DNA from: Pezicula radicicola
Lineage: Eukaryota; Ascomycota; Leotiomycetes; Helotiales; Dermateaceae
Assembly (NCBI GenBank): GCA_003008705.1
Contig: PDUO01000029.1
Location: forward strand, 445,321 to 509,320
DNA length: 64,000 nt
Direction: 5' to 3'
Each line of letters begins with the position of its first letter. Position 1 is the first letter of the stretch. Positions 38,241-49,067 of the stretch are shown here, piece by piece. The notes beneath the pieces were generated by a model. It made no database searches. It was not told where the DNA came from and saw nothing but the letters and a program-made list of their open reading frames with translations. The translations under genes and the position numbers were made by a program.

Positions 38241-38879
38241 TACCCCACAAGCCATACCATGCTTCATCTCTGAGGAAAATGACAGGTTGTGACCTTCCAG
38301 ATATTTAATTGTTTGATAGCTAAGCGGCTCTTAGGCAACGTCAGCTTCCTCGTTGCCTTCAAGCAGTAAACTCTGTTGTTTGCAAAGTATTTTTTACGAA
38401 TACGCAAACTCAGTCGAAAACTCAATAACGTTCGAACAAAGTCAAGCCGCCTGCTCTAACTTTGAGATATACTCCGAAAGCGTTCGGTTGTCTCCTAAAC
38501 TGGTTATTGACTACCAGTACTTGATGCACTGTCTCACCTAATTCAACGACCAGATGGCACGATTTTGATATATTGACTTTGACTAAGGTATTTAGACAGC
38601 CAAGTTTCAACCTATTTTATAGCCATATTCAATTTCAAGGTTGGAACTGAAGACCGCATGGCGCTCACTGAGGTGGACGCTTCATCGGAGAAGGTCAGCT
38701 TAACACGGGCGACGGAACCTCAAAAGACCGCAGCTAAATAATATTTTTGCAATCCTCAAACTCTGCCTTGCAAAGTTTGGCTCCTGATACGTGTACGGTG
38801 CTGCGATTGATATTTGGCGCAGGCCATGTGATAAGGATTTGCTGCTTTGAGTTCACTGTGTGAGGTAGAAAAACATCAA

Positions 38880-38965
38880 GTGAGTTACTCAAATCAAGTG
38901 AATTGCGTAACTTAAGTCAAGTGGGCCATTTAAATTAAGTGAATTGCAGAGTACTTAAGTTGAAA
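38880..38965. repeat. Dispersed GAGTTACT-type repeat cluster, locus 3
   Basis: Contains AAGTGAGTTACTCAAATCAAGTG split over two phrases and several degenerate copies (for example AAATTAAGTGAATTGCAGAG). The motif agrees with the 18-nt consensus. I found no inverted repeat ends here. Confidence 0.6.
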
Positions 38966-39134
38966 ATAAGTAAGTTATCTACAGTTACCAACAAAGTCAT
39001 GACTGATTGAACGCTACCAGAGTTGAAATGACCTGCGAGAAATGTCCTTCTTAGCACCGTACATGTATCAGGAGCCCAAAGTATGGATAACTCTGTACAT
39101 TACCAGTACTTGCCGCAGTTCGTTGTACTTCATA

Positions 39135-39265
39135 CCGGCCCAAATAATCCTTATTTCTGTCTAAGCGCAACTAGCTAGATATAGCAAAAAATGGGACTTC
39201 CTCATTGAGTGATTGGTTAATTACCCTTGATTCGCTCAGATAGAAATAAGGAGTATTTGGGCCAG
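39135..39265. mobile_element. TA-flanked miniature element, family 2
   Basis: A 131-bp element with inverted ends of about 33 bp. Left reads CCGGCCCAAATAATCCTTAT and onward, and the right reverse complement reads CTGGCCCAAATACTCCTTAT and onward. About four mismatches fall across the whole repeat. TA dinucleotides flank both ends (39133-39134 and 39266-39267), as expected for Tc1/mariner-type movers. The ends do not resemble family 1 or the Tc1-like element at 51548. Confidence 0.8.
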
Positions 39266-40301
39266 TAAGTATTTGCATGTCTGGACGCTCTTCGATGTAT
39301 GGTTATCAGGAAAGACGTGCGTCTCAAACTTTCTTCGGTCTCAGAATGGTGGTTGACGCCGGCCGGCAGTTGGCCATTCAGCTCGATACATACATATTTC
39401 GAAATATCAAAACCTTCCGCTCCAATCATTTCCAGTCCGGCCGGCCGAATACCAAGAGAAATACGACAACACAAGCATCCACGAGTTCCTCAAACTAATC
39501 ACTTCGCAAAGTTGTCCCTTGAATAGCATGTACTCCGTAAGTTATGTCTGTCGCAGCGACAACTCGCTACCCCTCATGCCGGTTCTCGGTTATAGCATGA
39601 TCTTCAGAGTTCCCTAAGGACAAGGAGTAACCATGTTTATATTCAATGATGTAGCCGGTCGCACAAGTTTGGCGAGTAATGGTGACCGAAATTCTCACTA
39701 TTCATCAGCTTCATTACACAATTATTCGAAAGATGGTCCAAAGTTCTCCGGGAGCACAATCCTGGGCACGCCCTCTATGTTCTCTTCGGCTTGCAACGAT
39801 GTGTGGAGGGTGAAGGAATCTAACATGGAAGAATGCCCTCACAGTTCGCGATGAACGGTGTTCTTGTCATTTCGACTTAATAATTTTATTTCCACTCTGG
39901 CGATCCGGTCTGTGCCTGATGCAGCTGTGTATGAGTTGTGGTGACTTGACTACCGGTATTTGAAGTCGGTGATTCATGTGTTCATTAACAAGCATCAGAT
40001 GCACGCTTTGACGAGAACTATGCTCTGGAACCGTTTCCAAGCAAGGCATTGGCTGACGTAGGGATTATTTCTACGCCACACGTTGGACTTTAGGGTTGCA
40101 ACTGATGGCATTTGTAGTTTGGATGGAAGAGAGTACTTCGTAAACCCTCCGTGATTGTTTGCAATACCGGGCTACACGACTCCTGCTAGTACTTCTGTGG
40201 GGACTATTGTTTTGTCTTTCTTTTTGGTACCCACGTCCCCAGCCAGACCTCAATTCGTCAAAGTATTCCTTTGTAATCTGGCGGCTTTCATTCAGCCCAA
40301 C

Positions 40302-43300
40302 ATGTCATTAATCGAGCAAGATCCAAAGGTACGTACATCCGGAAGATGTTTGCAATTCGGATTCCAACAGAAGACCAACGCTGACATATCCTTTCAGTTT
40401 CTTCCGGAAGTATGGACTTTGTATGGTATTGGCGCCGCCATCATCGTGACACGCTTTGCAGTCAGAATTCGGATCGTGGGGTTTCGAGGATTTCAGGGAG
40501 ATGATTTTATGGCGATTGTAGTTCTGGCTTTCCTGACCATGGATGCCGGAACAGTGCACATTATCTGTGAGTCTACCTGTCTTCTACTAGGTGGCTGTTT
40601 TGTTTGATAAGCTCCATTGCTTACGAAGTGGAAGATCATACGGGGACGAATGTTGAGGCTGCTGCTATTCAGCGGACTCGAGGTATGTTATGAATTTCTA
40701 AGAGCAGAGCCGATGCTTGGGGGACTTTCGGCTTCTTGAACCACCCAAGTTTATGGATTCCTCTCCGCATAGTGTCGAGCTACCCAAATGGGTTACTTAA
40801 GTGAGCTACTCAAGTCAGTTACTCCAGTTATGGTACGGAAACGGATTCATGAATTAAGCGTATCATCAATACTTCGGCATAGAACCCAGTCAGACCCAGA
40901 ATTTGACTTAATGGTTGAGAACGGCTTGGCTGCCTTCGAGCACAGTTTTAAAGAGTAACTCTCTTGGTTTGGGCAACTTAGTTGGGTTGAGCACTAAGGA
41001 TAACTCGGTCGATTTGAGCAACTCACTTTACTCTTTCGGGGGCTTGCATTCAATTGCTAGCTTTTTTTAAGCATTACTGAAGCAGAGAGGGAAAGTAATT
41101 ACTAAGTCGATATAGCTTTAACGGCATCCGAAATCGCCACTTTCAAATACGGCTCACAGGAACAGCTAGCCGCCTGGTACTCATATACGGCTTTGATATG
41201 GAGTATGAAGGGGCAAATGCTTTTCTTTTTCCACCGCTTAACGTATGTGTTCTGGATCTTCCCACATGTTCTCAGAACTGGAGAATTCTTTCAGGCTAAC
41301 GTGTTCCAAGTCTGGGTCTTTGGCAACACCAATTTGTTAAGTGGCTCGGTCTTGTTTGTGGGCTGTCGTATATAGTTGTTGTTCTCACAGTAAGTGGGAA
41401 TTCTTGTTGGTTGCTATCGGAACTTTGGACGAACACTAATATGCCGATTTTAGATTACTTTTGGATGCTTCCCGACGGATAAGAATTGGCAGTGAGTATC
41501 TCTTTACTCCTTTTCAATCTTCTGGAAAAATGTGTCCTTAATTTCAGCAACAGAGTCGTACCAGACCCAGGGAGTATGTATAGCCACAGAATATATTGAA
41601 GTGAGAAACTTCTGCTAATCACATACTAAAGAGACTTGCACTTTGAAGATCCAGAACTTCATTACTACTACCGTCTTAAATGTCCTGTAAGCTTCTCCCG
41701 CCGAACAATCTTGTCTAAAATAGTAGCTAATATAACCACAGTACAGACGTAGCCGTAAATATTTCTCCTTCATTACTCCCCTCGGATAGCTCTGACTATG
41801 TTGCTCAGATCTTGTCAATACCAGTGCCACTCCTTTGGAAACTGAGAATTGAGATAAAACGGTACGTATCCACTCCAAGTTCCATCGATAAAGATGTCAA
41901 GGGTGGTCTATTCAACCGCCCCGATACAAATTATAGCCATTGGTGATTCAATTGGCTCTGTACCGACGAGCTCTTCAATCGCTTAGTTCATGAATCCGTT
42001 CTTGAAGTCATGGATTCTAGCAAATAAACGTACTTAACTTGAGTCACTCACTTGACTTGAGTGATCTACTCAGCTTAAGTAAATCACAGTTGAGCAGGAA
42101 ATTCATAAGAAAAGCGATGCATAGGCTCGTCGGCACAATTCCAGTCACTCAACCCAACTTGATAACCAAGCCAAGTACTGAAAAACTAACGCCATCCACC
42201 CTTCGTGTCTCTCTACATCAACTAAACTCGCATATGCTATGAGTAATCTTTACAGCACATAGCTAACAACATACCCTATCAAACAGAAAAATCATAATCT
42301 TCCTCCTACTCTGCTCCGGAGTATTCGTTATCACAGCAGCGATAATCCGAGTAGTTGTAACGCTAGGTACCCATCCTTCAGCACTCACTATAAACCGATG
42401 GTAAGCCACCGTCCCTCCCCCCTCACAACCCTTTCACTTCTTTAACCAATGACATGAACATGGTCAATAACTCTCCACCCAATAGGGGCGTCCGCGAAAC
42501 CTTCATCGGAGTCCTCTGCATAACCCTCCCCATCCTCCCACCATTATTCAACCACAAATTCTGGACGCACTCGAAATATCAAATTCGAACTCTCTATCGC
42601 GATTCCACGGATAGGATTGATAAACATAGTCCTCATAAACCTTCTCCTTATAAACTCGTATCCGAATTCACTCTTTTGGATACCTATGCTTCTACGAATA
42701 TATCCACTACTAACAACAATACGGAATTAATGTCGACGTCGAAATCGAAGTCGAGGTCAGAATTAAGATCGGAAGCGAAATCAACACCGAAAACCGAATC
42801 GAAAACCGAATCGAAATCAAATCTGAACATGAATTCTGATCCCTCCAATTCACCATCCTCATACATGACCAACCCCCAAACTATGAAACCATTACCACCG
42901 AATCCACAATCTCCCACCAACACGATCCAACAATCACAACAATCAAGTATTGGAAGGTCGAATCATAGTCTCGAAGATGGGCTAGGAACAGGAAGAACAG
43001 AAGGAGATTTAGAGGCTCAGCATCATGATGATGAAGAATTGATCGTGAGAGCTGCTCAGCCTGGTATAAGGGAGGGATTTTGGGTTCCTGTTGAGGGTAC
43101 TGGTAATGCTGCGGATTTAGAAGTGGGTTTGAATGGTGGTGTTATTGTTCAGAAGAGTTATGAGGTTTCGAGTGTTGATGTTGGACGGTTGGAGGTGGAG
43201 AGGAATCGGAGTCGAGCGCTGAGTAAGGGTGGTGGTGGTGGTGGAGGTGGTGGGGGTAGTTGGGTTAGGGTTGGTAGAGGGAGTGGGAGTCGACGTAGTA

Positions 43301-43395
43301 ATGAATTTGATGATGGGGAGGAGAGGTGGAGGTTTAGTGGTGGGATTAGTAGGGTTAGTGTTAGTGTTAGGGCTTTGGGGAAGGGGAAGGGGTAG
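40302..43395 (+). CDS. PTH11-like integral membrane protein, fungal rhodopsin-domain family
   Basis: Seven-helix membrane protein of the large fungal family often annotated as rhodopsin domain or PTH11-like. I read twelve exons: 40302-40328, 40398-40566, 40629-40682, 41116-41242, 41311-41389, 41454-41491, 41548-41573, 41632-41686, 41742-41754, 41809-41861, 42287-42400 and 42486-43395, in phase and giving 554 residues. Family landmarks are present: RGFQGDD after helix 1, WSMKGQMLFFFHRLT, QHQFVKWLG, CFPTDKNW, VPDPG, KIQNFITTTVLNVLTD, IPVPLLWKLR and the final helix around GVRETFIGVLC. The tail of about 240 residues is Ser/Thr/Lys- and Gly-rich. Two introns are about 430 nt and contain the dispersed GAGTTACT repeat. 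The others are 45-75 nt. Exon 9 is only 13 nt. Ligand and role are unknown. Confidence 0.82.
40775..41040. repeat. Dispersed repeat copies inside intron 3 of the PTH11-like gene
   Basis: Copies such as GAGCTACTCAAGTCAGTTACTC (40801-40830) and ACTCGGTCGATTTGAGCAACTC (40995-41025) lie inside the 433-nt intron 40683-41115. Splice sites and the branch site (CTAAG, just before the acceptor) remain intact. Confidence 0.6.
42025..42090. repeat. Dispersed repeat copies inside intron 10 of the PTH11-like gene
   Basis: AACTTGAGTCACTCACTTGACTTGAGTGATC and related phrases occupy part of the 425-nt intron 41862-42286. The copies are the reverse complement of the 18-nt unit. Confidence 0.6.
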
Positions 43396-43904
43396 AATTG
43401 GGTAGGGGGTTTTTGGTTTTGTGGAATGTGGGCTTTAGAAGATGGAGGATTGATGAGTGAAGATGGATTATGAAAGTGGGATATCCTTTTCGGATATGAC
43501 ATATGACGGGGAATGCATCTCAGAATGGAGTGTAATGATCTCCCAGTTGTTTTCGGATGGAGTAAGGAGCTTAGTTGGGTCAAGGTGCCTCGCTTCCTGA
43601 GGTTTAGAGGTGGATTTGAGAGAGTTGATGATGGAGATTGGAATATATTGCGCTCTTGTTCTTTTGAAGAAAAGAAAGGCTGCTGGTTGCTGGTTGTATT
43701 GGATTAGCGAGTTTTGTCTCATTAGCAAAGGACTGTTAATTGTCGCTTTGGCGTTGGAGTTAGGGCGTAGGCATGGGTAGACTTGAACTTGGACTTGTGT
43801 ATACAGGGGGGACAAGTAAACGCAAGGCCCTCTGTAAAGATGAATGGCTGTTATGTAAATTATTCGATGGTTATAGGTCGTCGAAATTAACTGAACAAAT
43901 TAAG

Positions 43905-44020
43905 TCGAGTATGCTAATTATGATAAGTGAGATACTTAAGCCAGGTGGGTTACTCAACTTCTAGTAAATTATTCAACTTTAGTAAGGTACCTAAATCACC
44001 AAAGTCAAGTACTTTGTAAA
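43905..44020. repeat. Dispersed GAGTTACT-type repeat cluster, locus 4
   Basis: Degenerate copies including AAGCCAGGTGGGTTACTCAA and TAAGGTACCTAAATCACC. More diverged than the array at 45625. Confidence 0.5.
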
Positions 44021-44799
44021 ACACTTAAAGCCTATTGCTTGAACGACTTCATACGCAAACATAGAGCCTTCTTTTCCATTTCTGCTAAGCGAAATGAACT
44101 CTTGTTCATAGCAAGATATGAAGGTGATGCAGTTAGTGTACTTATAAGCCCTTCGGATAGTTATTAGTTTATTAGTATACAACTAGACCAATCTACTGTC
44201 TACAATTACAAGCAAGAAATTAAAGAGTCACCTACTGTACATAAAGCTTTAGAACTATTACCTATCCTTTGTATGTTTGTTGGATATAGGCTGCAGTGAA
44301 GAGCTGAAGCTTCAGAGTTTTAAGAGTTGATTTAGTAGTGTTGTTGATACTTTATTGTAGATGGCTAGTTAGCTATAGGGAGGTTTGTGGTGTTATTTAT
44401 GTACTTGTTAGTTTTAGTGAATTAGTCGGGTTGCGTTGAGAGGACCAACGGGACAGTAAGAGATTGGGAAGTTGGAAAGGGGATGTAGTCTTTTATAGAT
44501 AGAATCTGAAAAAGATAGGTTTATATCTTATACTTTACTTAGCCAAGATGTAGCTTTCGGAGTTGGTGATGGAATCACAAGATGTGACTCAATGTAGAGT
44601 TAAACCACTTAAGTTAACCTGGAGCTCAAAAGTTGCGCACAATGTAGCATTGCTTAGTTTATTTACTGTATGTAGGTCTCTCTTGCTTTTGATTGGAGGC
44701 TAGGGACCTATTAACCTTCAATATTGTAAAAACTTTTGTGTTTTAAACCTTGAAGAAATGCTGACAGCTATGAATTCTTACTATTCCTTATCTGAGTTT

Positions 44800-45075
44800 T
44801 TGATCGGATTTCAGTCACTCAAATACTATGAAGTCTTTTGAGTGAGTCGTTGAATTGCTTTGAGTCACTCAGACTCTAAGTTTTTAAGTCGCTGACTGAT
44901 CGCTGGCTGACATAGTTCGAACGGATTAAAATTAAACCCGCTTTGCTTTAGACTTTGCAGAAATAGCTGAGGTCTCACCGCTATGAGTTAAAATCTGGAA
45001 ATCTTTGTGTCCTCTCTCTGAGTCGTTGGGCTATTTTATGTCGCTTGAGTCACTCGGATTTTAAGCAACTCAAAA
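44800..45075. repeat. Dispersed GAGTCACT-type repeat cluster, locus 5
   Basis: Several copies of TTGAGTCACTCA(G/A)A and GAGTGAGTCG, spaced irregularly over about 270 bp. It is a diverged variant (GAGTCACT instead of GAGTTACT) of the dispersed unit. Confidence 0.5.
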
Positions 45076-45586
45076 CCAAGCCCTGGTTACTTTAGACTTT
45101 GGGAAAACAGCTGATAACGGACAAGATCATGTGTTGACAAACGGAGAAAGCACACAGGTGGTCTGATAAAAAAAAAAGCAATTATCTAGACCGTATAATT
45201 TTGCAAAAACTTCAAGGCTTCCAATTGATCTTTTTCAATAGTTTATGACTGTATGAAGTGACCCCTGTCAAAAAAGGGTGACTGAAACTAAGTGAATTAT
45301 CAAAAGTTGGAGGATCCAAAACTGATTGTGATGCCCAAATTAAAGAAGCTACTTTGTACTTTGCCTACTCTCATGAACTGGTCAGCACAGCATCTAGCTA
45401 CGGTACTACCTTTCTGGCCCGCCCAGCTGTTTGTAACCTTTGGACCATACAGCACTGATCACAACTCTGCAGTGAGCAGTGAGCAATGAGTATGATTTGG
45501 GTCTTTGGCACTGGCCTGAGAGTGCGTTCATGTGCGGCGGTCTCCCAGAAACCTGGGGTTATCGGTGTCAATTGACGTAACGAATA

Positions 45587-45920
45587 CTGTACGAATTGGT
45601 TTATAAGAGATTATTTTCATTGGGGCAACTAAGTTACCTAGATCAAGTGAGTTATTACCTAGATCAAGTGAGTTACCTAAATCAAGTGAGTTATTACCTA
45701 GATCAAGTGAGTTACCAAGATCAAGTGAGTTACCTACATCAAGTGAGTTACCTACATTAAGTAAGTTACCTAAATTAAGTGAGTTACCTCGATTAAGTGA
45801 GTTACCTAAATCAAGTGAGTTACCTAGATCAAGTGAGTTATTACCCAGATCAAGTAGGTTACTTAAATCATCTAAATAAACATTCATTCAAAATAATCTC
45901 TTATAAACCAATTCGTACGG
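45587..45920. mobile_element. TA-flanked miniature element, family 1, copy B (best preserved)
   Basis: A 334-bp element. The inverted ends are identical over 30 bp after the first two bases: left CTGTACGAATTGG then TTTATAAGAGATTATTTT, right reverse complement CCGTACGAATTGG then the same. TA flanks both ends (45585-45586 and 45921-45922). The interior is almost wholly an array of 18/21-nt units. No transposase is encoded. The near-identity of the ends suggests recent movement compared with copies A and C. Confidence 0.88.
45625..45880. repeat. Tandem array of 18/21-nt units inside the miniature element
   Basis: About 13 units of GAGTTACCTAGATCAAGT (18 nt), some with a three-base TTA insertion (21 nt, GAGTTATTACC). 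Since all unit lengths are multiples of three, reading frames stay open on both strands. The minus frame gives repeats of SLDLGN or NSLDLGN, the plus frame ELPRSS. Units at the left end are the most uniform. Confidence 0.85.
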
Positions 45921-46517
45921 TAACAGGTTCTGGTATTACAAAAGAGGCTGCAACAGTTTCCCTCTTTTTCTCGTGACGTCTTTGGTGGGGCAGTCACGTG
46001 AATGACTTCACCGCCCAAACAATCAATCACAGTCGTCATCGTAAACATACTACAGCATCCTTATCGCAGGGATGTTGATGGAAGAGAAAAACAGAGACGA
46101 AGCGGGTTTCTACCCAGCAGAAGGAGAGTAGAGCAGCAACAGCATATTCAATTTTTAATGAATTGATTTTTTTCAAGTCAAAATTTCCAAAAAGTGAAGA
46201 CGTTCATCGATCCCTCTAGATTCAGCGAGTGAATGCGCGCAGATTCTTGTTCTTGCCAGCGCTTTCTGCTGCCTTCCAACCTCGAACCAGTGAATTCGCT
46301 TCTAGCGCCTTCCTTCGATTTCCACACCCGGAAAGCTCTGATACAAAACGCAGCCTCCTCGCAGATTCTCAACTTTTTCTTTCTTCCTCATACCACTACA
46401 ACCCCTTCCAAAAAATACCCCGAAAGTCTTCGAACAACTTCACGAAGCTCATCGCAATCACCTACGATATCAACAAACTCTTCTTTCTTCATCACATCAC
46501 TCAAATAATTAGCCATC

Positions 46518-48566
46518 ATGGCTCCCGCTATTGGTACGTCCCCATTTACCCCTCCAAACGCCCATGCCCATCCCCACCACAGTCACAATTACAACCACGC
46601 ACCTGCTAACAGTCCCTCCATAGGTATTGATTTGGGTACCACCTACTCCTGTGTGGGTATCTTCCGAGATGATCGTATCGAAATCATCGCCAACGATCAA
46701 GGAAACCGCACAACACCTTCGTTCGTTGCCTTCACTGACACCGAGCGTCTGATCGGAGATGCCGCAAAGAACCAAGTCGCCATGAACCCTGTAAATACTG
46801 TCTTCGACGCCAAGAGATTGATCGGTCGCAAGTTCGCAGATGCAGAGGTTCAGGCAGATATGAAGCACTTCCCCTTCAAGGTCGTCGACCGTGCTGGAAA
46901 GCCAGTCGTCGAGGTTGAGTTCAAGGGTGAGGTCAAGCAGTTCACACCTGAGGAAATCTCCTCCATGATCTTGGTCAAGATGCGCGAGACTGCTGAGGCC
47001 TACCTTGGTGGAACCGTCAACAACGCCGTCGTTACCGTCCCCGCATATTTCACCGATTCGCAGAGACAGGCAACCAAGGATGCCGGTCTCATTGCTGGTC
47101 TTAACGTTCTGAGAATCATCAACGAGCCAACTGCCGCTGCTATCGCATACGGTCTGGACAAGAAGGTCGATGGTGAGCGCAACGTTCTGATCTTCGATCT
47201 GGGAGGAGGAACCTTCGATGTCTCTCTTCTTACCATTGAGGAGGGTATCTTCGAGGTCAAGTCCACCGCCGGTGACACTCACTTGGGAGGTGAGGATTTC
47301 GACAACCGTCTGGTCAACCATTTCGTAAACGAATTCAAGCGTAAACACAAGAAGGATCTCTCTTCCAACGCTCGTGCTCTCCGTCGTCTCCGCACAGCAT
47401 GTGAACGTGCTAAGCGTACCCTCTCTTCTTCCGCTCAAACCTCCATCGAGATCGACTCTCTCTTTGAGGGTATTGATTTCTACACTTCCATCACCCGTGC
47501 TCGTTTCGAAGAGCTTTGCCAGGACCTTTTCAGATCGACTACCACACCAGTCGACCGTGTCCTCGCTGACGCCAAGATTGACAAGTCCAAGGTCCACGAG
47601 ATCGTTCTTGTCGGAGGTTCCACCCGTATCCCACGTATCCAGAAGCTCATTACCGATTACTTCAACGGAAAGGAGCCAAACAAGTCTATCAACCCTGATG
47701 AGGCTGTCGCCTACGGTGCCGCCGTCCAGGCCGCCATTCTCTCCGGTGACACTTCATCTAAGTCCACTAACGAGATTCTCTTGCTCGATGTCGCGCCATT
47801 GTCCCTTGGTATCGAGACTGCCGGTGGTCAAATGACCAAGCTTATTCCCCGTAACACCACTATTCCTACCAAGAAGTCTGAGGTCTTCTCTACCTTCTCA
47901 GACAACCAACCTGGTGTGCTCATTCAAGTCTTCGAGGGTGAGCGTCAACGCACAAAGGACAACAACCTGTTGGGCAAGTTCGAGCTCACTGGTATCCCAC
48001 CTGCGCCTCGTGGTGTCCCCCAGATCGAGGTTACCTTCGATGTTGATGCCAACGGTATCATGAACGTCTCTGCTCTTGAGAAGGGAACCGGAAAGTCCAA
48101 CAAGATTGTCATCACCAACGACAAGGGACGTCTGTCCAAGGAGGAGATTGAGCGTATGTTGGCGGAGGCCGAAAAGTACAAGGAGGAGGATGAGGCAGAG
48201 GCTGGCCGTATCTCAGCAAAGAACGGTCTGGAGTCTTACGCATACTCGCTGAAGAATACCCTCTCTGACTCCAAGGTTGACGAGAAGTTGGAGCCAGCCG
48301 ACAAGGAGGCCCTCAAGGCTGAGATTGACAAGACCGTTTCCTGGTTGGATGAGTCCCAGCAAGCCACCAAGGAGGAGTACGAGGAGCACCAGAAGGAATT
48401 GGAGGCTGTTGCCAACCCAATCATGATGAAGTTCTACGGTGCCGGTGGAGAGGGTGGTATGCCAGGTGGCATGCCTGGTGCTGGTGGACCTGGTGGATTC
48501 CCAGGTGCTGGTGGTGCTGGTGGAGCTACGCATGATGACGGACCAACTGTTGAGGAGGTCGACTAG
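46518..48566 (+). CDS. HSP70: Cytosolic heat-shock protein 70 (Ssa type)
   Basis: ATP-driven chaperone of the cytosol and nucleus. I read two exons, 46518-46533 and 46624-48566, joined after MAPAIG and giving 652 residues, the usual length. The intron (46534-46623) is 90 nt, in frame and stop-free, so unspliced reading would insert 30 residues right before the first nucleotide-binding motif. The family always continues directly into [10 protein letters not shown], so splicing is certain. Signatures [22 protein letters not shown] and [11 protein letters not shown] are present, and a Gly/Met-rich tail ends in EEVD, the tag for TPR cochaperones. Codon use is strongly biased toward C-ending codons, as in highly expressed fungal genes. 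Confidence 0.97.
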   Translation: MAPAIGTSPFTPPNAHAHPHHSHNYNHAPANSPSIGIDLGTTYSCVGIFRDDRIEIIANDQGNRTTPSFVAFTDTERLIGDAAKNQVAMNPVNTVFDAKRLIGRKFADAEVQADMKHFPFKVVDRAGKPVVEVEFKGEVKQFTPEEISSMILVKMRETAEAYLGGTVNNAVVTVPAYFTDSQRQATKDAGLIAGLNVLRIINEPTAAAIAYGLDKKVDGERNVLIFDLGGGTFDVSLLTIEEGIFEVKSTAGDTHLGGEDFDNRLVNHFVNEFKRKHKKDLSSNARALRRLRTACERAKRTLSSSAQTSIEIDSLFEGIDFYTSITRARFEELCQDLFRSTTTPVDRVLADAKIDKSKVHEIVLVGGSTRIPRIQKLITDYFNGKEPNKSINPDEAVAYGAAVQAAILSGDTSSKSTNEILLLDVAPLSLGIETAGGQMTKLIPRNTTIPTKKSEVFSTFSDNQPGVLIQVFEGERQRTKDNNLLGKFELTGIPPAPRGVPQIEVTFDVDANGIMNVSALEKGTGKSNKIVITNDKGRLSKEEIERMLAEAEKYKEEDEAEAGRISAKNGLESYAYSLKNTLSDSKVDEKLEPADKEALKAEIDKTVSWLDESQQATKEEYEEHQKELEAVANPIMMKFYGAGGEGGMPGGMPGAGGPGGFPGAGGAGGATHDDGPTVEEVD

Positions 48567-49067
48567 ATTGTTTCTTCACGAATCTCTTTGGTCGTTTCTT
48601 CTTAGCATGGGTTGGATGGACATCAATCTGTCTCAAAATTCACAGAGATAAAGTGATGATAGATCCCGGGTTTTTTCTTTTGCAGTACTTATGCTAGACT
48701 TTTGCGTGCGGTTTTGCGTTTCATATCCCTCGACAAAAAGATCAAAAGCATGGTGTTTTCCCCTGCATTGATTGTAATACATCAGGCGCCTCATATAGGA
48801 GCCATAAAATAAAAACGTAAAATTAAAAAAAAAAACAAAAAAAAACTACTTGGTCCCAATAAATTGATCGTTCACCGTGTAACGCGAGCACCCATTCCAC
48901 CTCCTTCTCCCCTGATCCTTGATCGTCGCTCTGACGTGGTAGTGTGTGGTGTCAATTTCCCGTTTAGTGCGCCCGGCTGCGAGGCTACAAACAACCTATC
49001 TCAAGAATTCTTCACAGGACGTTTGAGACCGAACAACTACCAACATTTTCCAATTTTTCTCCCCAAG
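48567..49067. promoter_or_regulatory. Intergenic spacer between Hsp70 and the decarboxylase gene
   Basis: About 500 bp with the Hsp70 3' flank (A-rich run near 48805-48850) and the promoter and leader of the next gene. The frame of the next gene is open upstream of its ATG, but I take the ATG at 49068 because it sits in good context (CCAAGATGG) and the protein family starts there. Confidence 0.55.

Larger units (their letters stand above)
36806..40301. other. Gene-free region with small mobile elements
   Basis: About 3.5 kb without a supported gene. It contains the VWA gene promoter (left), two small inverted-repeat elements (38085-38240 and 39135-39265) and a dispersed repeat cluster (38880-38965). 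Open frames of 60-85 codons in this stretch show no domain and are treated as chance. Confidence 0.5.
43396..46517. other. Repeat-rich intergenic region upstream of Hsp70
   Basis: About 3.1 kb with no gene. It contains dispersed repeat copies near 43910-44020 and 44800-45075 and one full miniature element (45587-45920). The last 500 bp are the Hsp70 promoter and 5' leader, which is pyrimidine-rich. Runs resembling heat-shock elements exist (TTC/GAA blocks near 46110-46330), but none is convincing enough to list. Confidence 0.5.

Noticed and set aside
46080..46330. Heat-shock-element-like TTC/GAA blocks in the Hsp70 promoter
   Set aside because: Spacing of the blocks does not give three clean adjacent units, and TTC/GAA is frequent in pyrimidine-rich leaders.
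46509..47597. A 362-codon frame opposite the Hsp70 gene
   Set aside because: An artefact of the strongly biased codon use of Hsp70. Reverse-strand frames in such genes are commonly open, and this one has no homology of its own.
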